64,000 bases of DNA. It comes from Candidatus Electrothrix communis. Its GTDB lineage: Bacteria > Desulfobacterota > Desulfobulbia > Desulfobulbales > Desulfobulbaceae. The translations under genes were made by a program, and so were the position numbers. Positions 1-8,274 of the stretch are shown in pieces. The stretch is taken from assembly GCA_030644725.1 (NCBI GenBank), contig CP130629.1, forward strand, positions 248,001 through 312,000, written 5' to 3'. Below the pieces are notes generated by a model. The model did no database searches, had not been told where the DNA came from, and saw only the letters and a program-made list of their open reading frames with translations. How positions within the stretch are numbered: position 1 is the first letter of the stretch; each line of letters begins with the position of its first letter.

Positions 1-1114
1 AAAATGTTTGGACCAGGCCGATCGCTTATACGATTTTTCGCAGACCAAGAGGAGAATCAAAAACTTTAATGCAAAGAACAGCAGGGTTAAAAAAGGCATG
101 GCCTTGATGCCTGTCTGTTTTGGCATTTCCTTTACCACAACCTTTTTGAACCAGGCCGGTGCCTTGGTCCATGTCTATACTGACGGCAGCGTCAGCATCA
201 GCACCGGAGCTATTGAGATGGGGCAGGGGGTCAATGAAAAGATAGCCTTGATAGCGGCACGTATCTTTTCTCTTCCAAGGTCAAAAATCAAGGTAGAGAG
301 CACAAACACATCGCGAGTGGTTAATGCCTCACCGACGGCCGCCAGTAGCGGCGCTGATCTTAACGGCAATGCAACACGGCTTGCCTGTTTATCCCTTGTC
401 GAGCGGCTTAAAAAAGTAGCCTCTGAAAAACTGGGGGCAGGGGACGATGCGATCATTGCATTTTCTCAAGGAATGATCTCGATCCAGGGTAGCCAGGAGA
501 AAAAGAGCTGGGAGGAACTGGTTACCACGGCCTACCTCAAGCGGGTCAATTTATCAGCCCAAGCCTATTATGCAACACCGGATATCTGGTTTGATAAAGC
601 CACGGGCAAGGGAAAACCTTTTGCCTATCATGTGTTCGGGCTCGCTCTTGTCGAAGTGACCGTTGACGGCTTGCGGGGCACCTACTCGGTGGATTCTCTG
701 CGGCTGGTCCATGATTCCGGAGAAAGTTTACATCCCCTGATTGATCGTGGACAGATAGAAGGTGCTGTTGTCCAGGGCCTTGGCTGGACAACCCTTGAGA
801 CCCTGCGTTACGCAGAGGATGGACACCTGCTGACCAACAGCATGAGTACCTATAAAATACCTGACATCTATTTTGCCCCGGATATAATCGAGATATCTTT
901 TCTTGAAGACGCCCAAAATGCCTTTGGCCCCTTTCATTCAAAGGCCATTGGCGAACCACCCTTTATGTACGGCATAGGGGCATATTTCGCGATTGCCAAT
1001 GCCCTTTGTGCCTTTGATCCTGAGGCAGAAATAGCATATGACGCCCCGTGGACACCTGAAAAGGTCTTTATGACGCTTAATCGCAAAAAAAGCATAAGCA
1101 CTGAGCCATCATGA
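1..1114 (+). CDS. Xanthine dehydrogenase family, molybdopterin-binding subunit (C-terminal part)
   Basis: The reading frame is open at the left edge, so only the C-terminal ~370 residues are present. It matches the large Moco-binding subunit of xanthine dehydrogenase/aldehyde oxidoreductases, which hydroxylates purines such as hypoxanthine and xanthine. Visible family marks are GAIEMGQGVNEK (the conserved MGQG segment near the cofactor), TAASSGADLNG, and near the end KAIGEPPFMYG, where the Glu of GEPP is the catalytic base in this family. The stop overlaps the xdhC start (ATGA), so the two are translationally coupled. The FAD and Fe-S subunits are not in the window. Confident on family, less so on the exact substrate. 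Confidence 0.85.
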   Translation, partial: KCLDQADRLYDFSQTKRRIKNFNAKNSRVKKGMALMPVCFGISFTTTFLNQAGALVHVYTDGSVSISTGAIEMGQGVNEKIALIAARIFSLPRSKIKVESTNTSRVVNASPTAASSGADLNGNATRLACLSLVERLKKVASEKLGAGDDAIIAFSQGMISIQGSQEKKSWEELVTTAYLKRVNLSAQAYYATPDIWFDKATGKGKPFAYHVFGLALVEVTVDGLRGTYSVDSLRLVHDSGESLHPLIDRGQIEGAVVQGLGWTTLETLRYAEDGHLLTNSMSTYKIPDIYFAPDIIEISFLEDAQNAFGPFHSKAIGEPPFMYGIGAYFAIANALCAFDPEAEIAYDAPWTPEKVFMTLNRKKSISTEPS

Positions 1115-2157
1115 ACCGAAATTTTTCTTGGCAGCCAATCCTGCAAAGCCTTGGTGCGGGGGAACCGGTCATCCTGCTTGTTGTTGTTGCCTCGGTGGGG
1201 TCTGCTCCGGGAAAACCCGGCTTTGTCATGGCCGTATCCAAAGACAAGACCTTGCAGGGCTCTATCGGTGGCGGTGCCGTAGAATATGAGCTGGTTGATT
1301 ATGCCTATGATCTGCTGCATTCAGCGACTGGCAGGGCTGATAAGGTACGTCCTGAGTTTCTTCACCGTACCCATAGAGATTCCGGTTCCAAGGATGATTC
1401 AGGAATGGTGTGCGGCGGTAGCCAGCAGGTTTTGCTTTATCCATTGCAAGAGGAACAGATTAGATGCATTCAAGAGGTTATCGAATGCCTGGAAAAAGGA
1501 CAATGTAAACATCTTTGCCTTTCTTCTGTCGGGATGACTCTTGAGCCGTGGGAGCCAGTAAGAAAAGAGGCAGCAGGGGGATTTCGCTTCACAAGCTCCT
1601 CTGACTGGTCTTTTGTCTTGGAGATCGGCGCACCCGATACTGCCTACCTCATAGGTGGAGGCCATGTGAGCCTTGCTCTTGCAAACCTCCTTGCGTCCTT
1701 AGGCTTTAGGATTGTCGTTTTTGACGAACGAGACCATATTGGGACCCTCCAGGCCAATGTCTGGGCGGATGAAAAAATCATCTGTCCGTTTTCTGAGGTT
1801 GGCCAACACATCCCACAGGGCGAGCAGAGCTGGGTTGTCATAATGACCCCTTCTCATCTCTATGACGAGCAGGTCCTCAGGCAATTGATCGCCTATGAAT
1901 TGCATTACCTGGGGATGCTGGCCAGTAAAACAAAGGTTGCTCAAATTTTTAACAGGCTGCGTTCCGACGGCATCAAGGAAGCGGTTCTCAGCCGGGTTCA
2001 TGCACCGGTTGGTCTTCCGATGAACAGCCAGACACCTGAGGAGATCGCCGTGAGTATTGCAGCTGAGTTTATTCAAATCAGGAACAGTTCGTTGTGTACA
2101 GTAAAGTATCAAGCCCCGGAAGAAAATAAAGGAATAAGAATAAGACACCATGATTGA
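1111..2157 (+). CDS. xdhC: XdhC/CoxI family molybdenum cofactor insertion protein
   Basis: 348 residues. XdhC proteins bind and sulfurate the molybdenum cofactor and deliver it to xanthine dehydrogenase. The N-terminal half has the XdhC_CoxI pattern (GSAPGKPGFVMAV, SIGGGAVE, then GMVCGG with the conserved Cys). The C-terminal half is a Rossmann fold starting at AYLIGGGHVSLALA. It overlaps the upstream dehydrogenase subunit by 4 bp and the downstream phosphorylase by 8 bp, so it sits inside a tight purine operon. Position next to the enzyme subunit supports the role. Confidence 0.88.
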   Translation: MNRNFSWQPILQSLGAGEPVILLVVVASVGSAPGKPGFVMAVSKDKTLQGSIGGGAVEYELVDYAYDLLHSATGRADKVRPEFLHRTHRDSGSKDDSGMVCGGSQQVLLYPLQEEQIRCIQEVIECLEKGQCKHLCLSSVGMTLEPWEPVRKEAAGGFRFTSSSDWSFVLEIGAPDTAYLIGGGHVSLALANLLASLGFRIVVFDERDHIGTLQANVWADEKIICPFSEVGQHIPQGEQSWVVIMTPSHLYDEQVLRQLIAYELHYLGMLASKTKVAQIFNRLRSDGIKEAVLSRVHAPVGLPMNSQTPEEIAVSIAAEFIQIRNSSLCTVKYQAPEENKGIRIRHHD

Positions 2158-2983
2158 TAGCAACGCACATAAAGAGCAGGTCGAAGAGGCAGTTGCCTTT
2201 CTCCAATCCCGTCTCCCGATCATACCGGAAATTTTGATCCAGTTAGGCACCGGCCTGGGCAACCTGGTCGAGGCGATGGAAAGCAGCATCTCTATTCCTT
2301 ACGAGGATATCCCCGGATTTCCCCATTCCACCGTGATCAGCCATGCCGGTAATCTGGTATGTGGTACCTTGGCCGGAAAGCCCTGCGCGATTCTCCAGGG
2401 GCGATTTCATTATTACGAGGGCTATTCTGCCCGTGAGGTCGGATTTCCGATCCGGGTACTGTCCCTGCTTGGTGTGCAGACCGCCATTATCACCAATGCC
2501 TCGGGCGGCCTGAACACGTCCTGGCCGGCCGGCACCATTATGACCTTCAAAGATCATATCAACCAGCTGCCGGATAATCCTTTGCGCGGCCCTAATATAG
2601 ATGCATGGGGACCACGTTTCCCGGATCTGTCTGAACCCTATGACCCGGCCCTGCGCGAGCTGGCTCGGCAAGCAGCCAGTAAGCTCGAATTTACAGAAGT
2701 CACTGAGGGCACCTATGTCTGCATTCCCGGTCCCAGTCTGGAAACTCCGGCAGAGACCCGGATGCTCAAACAATGCGGAGCTGATGCTGTGGGCATGTCC
2801 TCGGTGCCGGAGATTATCACGGCCCTGCACGGCGGGCTGCGGGTGTTGGGCCTGTCCGTGGTGGCTAATGTCAATGATCCGGATAATTTTATCCCCATTC
2901 TGCTGGATGATATTGTTGAGGCGGCCAATCAGGCAGAACCGATACTGCAAAAAATGATCCTTGAAATCGTACAGGAGCTGTAA
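2150..2983 (+). CDS. punA: Purine nucleoside phosphorylase (trimeric PNP/MTAP family)
   Basis: 277 residues, the usual length of trimeric PNPs. It cleaves purine nucleosides with phosphate to free base and ribose 1-phosphate. Motifs: GRFHYYEGY (phosphate site), ITNASGGLN, CIPGPSLETPAE and VGMSSVPE. In GLSVVANVND the base-binding position is Asn, as in guanosine/inosine phosphorylases, rather than the Asp typical of MTA phosphorylase, so a 6-oxopurine nucleoside is the likelier substrate. The start overlaps xdhC by 8 bp; mtaD follows after 2 bases. With the neighbours it would convert (deoxy)inosine or guanosine to bases that feed xanthine dehydrogenase. Confidence 0.88.
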   Translation: MIDSNAHKEQVEEAVAFLQSRLPIIPEILIQLGTGLGNLVEAMESSISIPYEDIPGFPHSTVISHAGNLVCGTLAGKPCAILQGRFHYYEGYSAREVGFPIRVLSLLGVQTAIITNASGGLNTSWPAGTIMTFKDHINQLPDNPLRGPNIDAWGPRFPDLSEPYDPALRELARQAASKLEFTEVTEGTYVCIPGPSLETPAETRMLKQCGADAVGMSSVPEIITALHGGLRVLGLSVVANVNDPDNFIPILLDDIVEAANQAEPILQKMILEIVQEL

Positions 2984-2985
2984 CT

Positions 2986-4323
2986 ATGCATCAGGATATG
3001 AGTCAGGACAAGACAAGGGAGATTAACCTCATCCTTTCCGGTCGCTATTTGGTTGCGAACAGTCGGGAGGTACAGGAGCAGGAAGATATTTCGGTTGCTG
3101 TTGCCAAAGACCGTATCGTTGAGATCGGGCCGAAGCTGGCAAAGAAATATCCCCAGGCAGAATGTATTGCTCATCCCCATGGCCTGATTATGCCCGGCCT
3201 TATCAATACCCATACCCATGCAGCTATGTCCTGCTTTCGGGGACTGGCTGATGATCTACCCCTGATGGAATGGTTGCAGGAGCATATCTTTCCCAGAGAG
3301 GCCCAGCTGAACTCGGAGATCGTTTATCAGGCCACGTTGCTTTCCATCTGCGAGATGATTAAATCCGGCACCACGTCCTTTAATGATATGTATCTCTTTG
3401 CCAAGGACGTGGCCCGTGCTGCGGATCAATCCGGCATGCGTGCCTGGTTGGGCGAGGTCCTGTATGATTTTCCTTCACCCAACTACGGTGCGCTGGAGAG
3501 CGGTTTTACCTATACAGAGGAGTTGTTTGAACTGTACGCGGAAAATGAACTGATCACGGTCACGGTCAATCCCCATTCGGTGTACACCTGCTCCCCGGCC
3601 CTGCTGGAACGACTGGAGGCTCAGGCAGAAGAAAAGGATGCCCTCTATCATATTCATCTGGCGGAAAATCAGGATGAGGTCAACACCTGCATGGAACGAT
3701 ACGGATGCTCACCGGTCCGGCATCTGGAAAATTTGGGACTGCTCAATGAACGGGTTGTAGCAGCCCACGGGGTTATGGTTACTGAGGAGGAGATGGATTT
3801 GCTGGCAGAACGCAAGGTCAAGCTGGCCCATTGCCCGGAATCGAATATGAAGCTGGCATCAGGGATCGCACCTGTGCCTGCCATGTTAGAGAAAGGGCTC
3901 ATTATTGGCCTGGGCACGGACGGCAGTGCTTCCAATAATAATGTGGATCTCTTCGGCGAGATGAATTCGGCAGCCAAAATGCATAAGGTAGCTCGAATGG
4001 ATCCCACTGTGATGAATGCAGCCGCTACCCTCCATGCCGCGACCCAGGGTGGAGCTGCTTTGTTGGGAGCAGAAACCGAAATCGGCAGCATTGCCGTGGG
4101 GAAAAAAGCCGATCTGATTATGTTGGATATGGATCAACCGCATCTCACCCCGGTCTATAACCCCATTTCTCATCTGGTCTATGCAGCCGGAGGCGGAGAT
4201 GTTATTCACTCAATTATCAATGGGCAGGTGGTTATGCGGGACCGGAAGCTGATGACGCTGGACGAGACAGCAATTATAAGGGAGATGCAGCGGATCGGAG
4301 AAGTGGTTCGGAAGATGGCGTAG
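2986..4323 (+). CDS. mtaD: 5'-methylthioadenosine/S-adenosylhomocysteine deaminase
   Basis: 445 residues, amidohydrolase superfamily (TIM barrel, one metal ion). It deaminates MTA, SAH or adenosine to the inosyl compounds. Metal-site motifs are in order: NTHTHAAM, HIHLAENQDE, AAHGVMV and GLGTDGSASNNN; AHCPESNMKLASG is typical of the MtaD/TrzA/ATZ group. The ATG has a good ribosome binding site (AGGAG, 9 bases upstream) inside the end of the PNP gene. Context suggests a pathway in which deamination (MtaD), phosphorolysis (PNP) and oxidation (Xdh) act one after another. Exact substrate preference cannot be read from sequence. Confidence 0.85.
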   Translation: MHQDMSQDKTREINLILSGRYLVANSREVQEQEDISVAVAKDRIVEIGPKLAKKYPQAECIAHPHGLIMPGLINTHTHAAMSCFRGLADDLPLMEWLQEHIFPREAQLNSEIVYQATLLSICEMIKSGTTSFNDMYLFAKDVARAADQSGMRAWLGEVLYDFPSPNYGALESGFTYTEELFELYAENELITVTVNPHSVYTCSPALLERLEAQAEEKDALYHIHLAENQDEVNTCMERYGCSPVRHLENLGLLNERVVAAHGVMVTEEEMDLLAERKVKLAHCPESNMKLASGIAPVPAMLEKGLIIGLGTDGSASNNNVDLFGEMNSAAKMHKVARMDPTVMNAAATLHAATQGGAALLGAETEIGSIAVGKKADLIMLDMDQPHLTPVYNPISHLVYAAGGGDVIHSIINGQVVMRDRKLMTLDETAIIREMQRIGEVVRKMA

Positions 4324-4350
4324 GAGGTCAGTTTGTAGCAAAACAAAAAA

Positions 4351-4382
4351 AGCGGTCCGAGAGAGTATTCTCCCGGACCGCT
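4351..4382 (-). terminator. Rho-independent terminator
   Basis: A 13-bp stem (AGCGGTCCG and GAGA arms, one A/C mismatch) closes a GTAT loop. Read on the minus strand it is followed by TTTTTTTGTTTTG, so it terminates the minus-strand carbonic anhydrase gene. It also lies 28 bases after the mtaD stop and may help to end that operon, although no T-run follows on the plus strand. Confidence 0.85.
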
Positions 4383-4406
4383 TCCAACCTGCATGTTGCT
4401 CAGGTC

Positions 4407-5249
4407 TTATTTGATTTCAGACAGGAGTTTCGGGTCAGTAACGAGCTGCCGTACGCCGTGAGCATGATCTTCCTCGAAGACATTATCCTTGCACCATGCA
4501 TTCAGGCTGCTGATGTCGATTTTAGCACATTGCGGACGAACGCTCCAAGTAACCTGGAGAGGTGAACATGTTTCTTGGGTGTATTTCGGTCCAGTTGTGG
4601 AACCTGGAAACTCAATCGGAGTTCCGGTATCGCCAGGCAGTGATTTTGCCTGATGCAGTCCATCGACAATATTACCGCCATACGTCATTGCGCCGAAGTC
4701 CATGGCTTCAGGATCATTGACGACCAGGAAAACCTGTGTTTCCACTCGCAGATCTGGATTTGAACAGCTTTCGGAAAGGCAGGAACCCAGTCCCTTGCCC
4801 GGTGTTACATCGCAGGAGCTGTGGACCCAATGTACCTCAATGGTGTCACCAGGTTTTACGCCTGCGCATCCTTCCTTGGCATCAACCGGAGTCAGCTCTT
4901 TCTTGGTGAGGTTCTTGGTGTCGTTACACTGGTATCCGCCACCGTGACCATGCTCACCTTCACCGGCATAAATAGAAAAGTCTTTTGCTTTATGCTCGGC
5001 ATTGACATGAAAATGAATATTACAGAGATTCATGTCCTTATAGCCGGGGGCAAGTGAAAAGGCTCGCTTGTTCTCTCCGACTTTGCTGTCAATATCCCTT
5101 GGTGTCTGTGGTCCGAAGCCCTCGCATACCTTTCCTTTTCCTTCGGTATGTCCTGAATGCGCTGTGTCTTTTGCGCACCCTGCGGTAGCAAGTAATCCAA
5201 AAGCAGAAGATACTATAACAAAGGCCTGTGCCGTTTTCTTAAGATCCAT
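4407..5249 (-). CDS. Delta-class-like carbonic anhydrase, probable lipoprotein
   Basis: 280 residues. The N-terminus is a signal peptide ending LLATAGCAKD, which resembles a lipobox, so the protein is probably exported and lipid-anchored. The mature part carries CEGFGPQTPRDI and MNLCNIHFHVNAEHK; this His-rich segment matches the zinc-binding region of bacterial proteins classed as delta carbonic anhydrases (CO2/bicarbonate interconversion). About ten further Cys residues suggest disulfides, consistent with export. It is monocistronic, with its own terminator just downstream. The family call rests on the HFHxNAEHK motif recalled from that group; enzyme activity is inferred. Confidence 0.7.
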   Translation of the reverse strand: MDLKKTAQAFVIVSSAFGLLATAGCAKDTAHSGHTEGKGKVCEGFGPQTPRDIDSKVGENKRAFSLAPGYKDMNLCNIHFHVNAEHKAKDFSIYAGEGEHGHGGGYQCNDTKNLTKKELTPVDAKEGCAGVKPGDTIEVHWVHSSCDVTPGKGLGSCLSESCSNPDLRVETQVFLVVNDPEAMDFGAMTYGGNIVDGLHQAKSLPGDTGTPIEFPGSTTGPKYTQETCSPLQVTWSVRPQCAKIDISSLNAWCKDNVFEEDHAHGVRQLVTDPKLLSEIK

Positions 5250-5568
5250 GGGTCTTCCTCCTTTTTCCTTAATGTCTGTGTCTGTTGAATTTTCAAGTCA
5301 TTCAGAATTTATAATATTCTGGTTGATCTTTAGATGTTATTTTATGCATGGAGGACTTCAAAAGTCAAAGGATATTTTTTGGGAAAAATAATCGGTATTA
5401 ATATGTGGGAGGTAAAAAGGGAGGTCTTATTCGATTGGTGGGGCAGAGTAGCCTTTTGCTCAAGAAATAGCCGTATCTTTTATCGTAAAAAAGAGTGTTA
5501 AGTAAATTTAGGAAAATAGTTGTGAACGGAAATTTTTTTTTGCTGAAGACAGAAAAAGCAAAAAGGAG

Positions 5569-5598
5569 CATGCAGGGAGCGTGTTGTCTCCCTGCATG
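5569..5598 (-). terminator. Terminator of the small-lipoprotein cluster
   Basis: Perfect 11-bp stem (CATGCAGGGAG with its complement) and 8-base loop. On the minus strand it is followed by CTCCTTTTTGCTTTTTC, which is T-rich. It lies about 70 bases downstream of the last of four minus-strand lipoprotein genes. A second, imperfect hairpin (GCACTACC arms) lies at 5623-5660 without a T-run. Confidence 0.7.
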
Positions 5599-5666
5599 GG
5601 GTTTGCTTGCGCACGATCTGAGGCACTACCCACCGCCTTAGAGAAACAGGTAGGTAGTGCTTCTTT

Positions 5667-5858
5667 TCATCGATAGTAGTACACCGGTGGCGGAAGAGGA
5701 ACAATGACCCTCGGTGCTGGTACCATAACAGGATGACGATATGCTCTTGCAGCACCCGGCCGTACCACCGCAGGGCGGTGAGGCGGAGGAGGAAAATAAC
5801 ATCCTCCGAGCAGGATCGCCGTTGCTGTCAGCGTGAGAAATATTGCGATCTTTTTCAT
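5667..5858 (-). CDS. Small Pro/Tyr-rich lipoprotein
   Basis: 63 residues from ATG 5858 (an upstream in-frame start is possible but lacks the signal). It begins MKKIAIFLTLTATAILLGGC, a textbook lipoprotein signal with lipobox LLGGC. The mature part is short, rich in Pro, Arg, Val and Tyr (YFPPPPHRP, VPLPPPVYYYR) and has no recognisable domain. It is the last of four small minus-strand lipoprotein genes. Function unknown; low complexity suggests an envelope-associated structural or adhesive role at most. Confidence 0.65.
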   Translation of the reverse strand: MKKIAIFLTLTATAILLGGCYFPPPPHRPAVVRPGAARAYRHPVMVPAPRVIVPLPPPVYYYR

Positions 5859-5942
5859 AACTTCATGTCCAATTTTGAGTAGGCAAGAAGGCCTTTTTGC
5901 CGAGACAGCTGAGCTCAAAGGACTTCTTGTCACTGGGCCAGA

Positions 5943-6182
5943 TTAATGAAAGGGGCATACAGGTTTGCAAGTAGGCTCACAGGTGGGCTTACAGACAGGT
6001 TTGCAATCAGGCTTTTTCTTTTCCTCTTTCTTTTTCTTAATCTCTACGTCTACCTTGATCGGTGGCGGACATTGAGAGCCGTAGCCACCACGGTAATGAT
6101 TGTAAGCATACGGAGAAACATAGCAGCCGCTGAGGATGGTTGCCGCGATTACCAAGGAAAGGAACGTGCTGAATTTTTTCAT
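5943..6182 (-). CDS. Small Cys/Lys-rich lipoprotein
   Basis: 79 residues. Signal and lipobox: MKKFSTFLSLVIAATILSGC. The mature part has a Tyr/Gly segment (YAYNHYRGGYGSQCPPP), a Lys/Glu stretch (VEIKKKKEEKKKP) and a tail of repeats of the type CKPxC (DCKPVCKPTCEPTCKPVC), with seven Cys in total. The regular Cys-Lys-Pro repeat suggests metal binding or disulfide cross-linking in the envelope, but no family is recognised. It has its own short upstream gap and lies between two other lipoprotein genes. Confidence 0.7.
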   Translation of the reverse strand: MKKFSTFLSLVIAATILSGCYVSPYAYNHYRGGYGSQCPPPIKVDVEIKKKKEEKKKPDCKPVCKPTCEPTCKPVCPFH

Positions 6183-6379
6183 GATTTCTTTTACCTCTTT
6201 TTTGGGATGGCAGAAAATAAATCGATCCTGTCGCTTACAGAATCGATTTTAGTTATTTGCTTTACTCATTTTTTACGAATTTTTTTTATTCGCCCTCTAT
6301 CTTTCTGAGACAGAGATGCGCATCTTTTCTCTGCGCTGATGTGCAAAGGAGAGAAGATTTTGCTTGTCTCGCTTTTCCA

Positions 6380-7075
6380 TTACGGGCAACAAGGCTCAGG
6401 AGGACAGTAATCCGGTTCCGGTGGTGGACACGGTTCTGGTTTCGGCAACGGTGGAGGACAGTAACTGCTGTTATATCTAGGCATAGAGCGAGTTGTCGAT
6501 GTGTAAGACCTTGTTGCCGGTGTGGTTATTGTTGATGGCACAATAAACCGCGATGTTGGAGTACTGACCACAGATGGAATCGTAATTCTTGTCGCCGGAG
6601 TGCTGGTGACTGTAGATGGGTAACTGTACCGGGTGCTGACGTAGCGTGAAGGTGACACGTATCTCGGTGTGTAGCTCTTCCGTTTTGTATATGTCCGTAC
6701 GGTCGGTGAGTATGTCCTTGACTTGTAGGTCCGTACAGTCGGGGATGAATAAGAGCGTATCACTGGAGAATAGGTCCGTACTGTCGATGGGTAGGAGCGC
6801 ACCACCGGGGAGTATTTCCGTACAGTCGATGGGTAGGAGCGCACCACCGGGGAGTATCTACGTACAGTCGGTGAGGAAGAGCGAACAATCGGCCTATAGG
6901 TGCGTCGTACCGTACGACCTGCTCCGCTACCGGTATGGGTTGATGTGGAAACACTTTGGGTTGTTGAGGTATAGGTATGGACTGACCGTGAGGTCGGGCC
7001 AGTGGGGTTTCCACAACCAGTTAATAATAAACCAGCTGCAAGCATCGGAGCTAGGCATAATGTTGTAATCTTCAT
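6380..7075 (-). CDS. Ser/Thr/Tyr/Arg-rich repetitive lipoprotein
   Basis: 231 residues. Signal with lipobox LLLTGC at residues ~17-22. The mature region is almost wholly built of short degenerate repeats of the type SPVVRSYPSTVR and SPTVRTYxxR (residues ~60-145), then TPATRxxIPS repeats, and a Pro/Cys tail (CPPPLPKPEPCPPPEP...CC). High Thr/Ser/Tyr/Arg and no acidic patches give a very basic protein. The first mature residues (PTSRSVHTYTSTTQSVSTST) resemble those of the 55-residue lipoprotein encoded just upstream (7119-7286), so the two probably share ancestry. Function unknown. Confidence 0.7.
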   Translation of the reverse strand: MKITTLCLAPMLAAGLLLTGCGNPTGPTSRSVHTYTSTTQSVSTSTHTGSGAGRTVRRTYRPIVRSSSPTVRRYSPVVRSYPSTVRKYSPVVRSYPSTVRTYSPVIRSYSSPTVRTYKSRTYSPTVRTYTKRKSYTPRYVSPSRYVSTRYSYPSTVTSTPATRITIPSVVSTPTSRFIVPSTITTPATRSYTSTTRSMPRYNSSYCPPPLPKPEPCPPPEPDYCPPEPCCP

Positions 7076-7118
7076 GAGTTCTTCATCTCCTGAAATTATA
7101 TAACGTTTTCATACGGTG

Positions 7119-7286
7119 TTAATAGTAGGGATATCCTCCTCCGCCGTAATAGGTGGAGGTTTGGACGGTGTGTGTCGAGGTCGAGAAGGTGTCGACAGTC
7201 CGTGATGTCGGTGCTGCGTGGTAGCACCCGCTCAGTATAAGAGCGGCAAGAGATAATACTATAAATAAGAGTCCTTTTTTCTTCAT
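7119..7286 (-). CDS. 55-residue lipoprotein
   Basis: A short gene read from ATG 7286 to TAA 7119. The product starts MKKKGLLFIVLSLAALILSG followed by Cys21, a clear lipoprotein signal with lipobox LSGC. The mature part, PTSRTVDTFSTSTHTVQTST then YYGGGGYPYY, is like the beginning of the mature part of the 231-residue lipoprotein downstream. It is the first of four minus-strand lipoprotein genes. The lipobox and the similarity to the neighbour are the evidence that this tiny frame is real. Function unknown. Confidence 0.7.
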   Translation of the reverse strand: MKKKGLLFIVLSLAALILSGCYHAAPTSRTVDTFSTSTHTVQTSTYYGGGGYPYY

Positions 7287-7401
7287 AACACCCCCGCTTT
7301 CTGAAGATTATCTGTGCAATATAATTCTATTCCATTTTTTTTTCTTTTTCTTCTTGGGATAGTATAGGAATTCTTTTAAATACTCAAGTTTTTTCTTGGC
7401 A

Positions 7402-8274
7402 TCATTTGGCAGAAGGACCTGTTTTCTCCTGTTTTCTCAGATGCTTTACTCCGAGTCCGAGACTGAGTAGATAGCAGGCTGTAGCAATGAGGATAATGAC
7501 TGAGCCACTGGGCAGGTCAAAAGTAAAGCTGACTCCAAGACCGCTGACGATGAATAGAGCCGAGAAAACTGTGGCAAGAACCATCATCTGGCGGATGCCT
7601 GATGCTAGATTTCCGGCAATGGCTGCGGGCAAGGTGAGCAAGGCAATAACCATAATAATTCCGACAATACGAACAAGGAGGACGATTGTCAAGGCGGTTA
7701 AGCAGAGAAGCAGTAAATAAAGCCAGCGGGTATGTACTCCTCTAAGGTGGGTATATTCCTCATCAAAGCAGAGAGCAACCAGTTTATTATAAAAAATACC
7801 GACCACGGAGAGGATAACGAGATCAAGCGCGATAACAAAGTAGACATCTTCTTTACTTATGAGCAGGATATTACCGAAGAGATAGGACATTGGGTCAAAA
7901 TAGCCTGGGGTTATGGCTATGAAAAGAAAACCGATGGACATACCGCCTGCCCAGAGTGCCCCGATAACGGAATCTTCCCGTTGACCAGTATTTTTGCTTA
8001 CCTGTGCCAGGATCACGGCGGCCAGCAGGGAAACGATAAGAGCCCCTCGGGCAGGGGTTATCCAGGGAATGCCGACCACGTTTTGGAGGTATAAGCCTCC
8101 TCCGATGCCTGCCAGGACACAATGGGAAATGGCTCCGGCAATATAGGAGATCCGCCGGACAACGACAAAGGTACCGATAATACCGAAGGAAACAGAGGCC
8201 AGTAGACCGGTAATCAGGGCGTAACGGAGAAAGGGCAGGTCAGGATCAAAGAGTGCGGCCCACAGTTCAGTCAT
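7402..8274 (-). CDS. znuB: Zinc ABC transporter permease
   Basis: 290 residues, ABC-3 family membrane permease with about eight or nine hydrophobic segments. It forms the transmembrane channel for zinc (or manganese) brought by ZnuA. GTFVVVRRISYIAGAISHCV and the late VRIVGIIMVIALLTLPAA segment are typical. ATG 8274 is chosen: GGAGG lies 8 bases upstream and the start overlaps the znuC stop by 8 bp, which fits coupled translation. A longer frame to 8307 would run further into znuC with no better start site. Metal specificity is inferred from the partner protein. Confidence 0.88.
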   Translation of the reverse strand: MTELWAALFDPDLPFLRYALITGLLASVSFGIIGTFVVVRRISYIAGAISHCVLAGIGGGLYLQNVVGIPWITPARGALIVSLLAAVILAQVSKNTGQREDSVIGALWAGGMSIGFLFIAITPGYFDPMSYLFGNILLISKEDVYFVIALDLVILSVVGIFYNKLVALCFDEEYTHLRGVHTRWLYLLLLCLTALTIVLLVRIVGIIMVIALLTLPAAIAGNLASGIRQMMVLATVFSALFIVSGLGVSFTFDLPSGSVIILIATACYLLSLGLGVKHLRKQEKTGPSAK

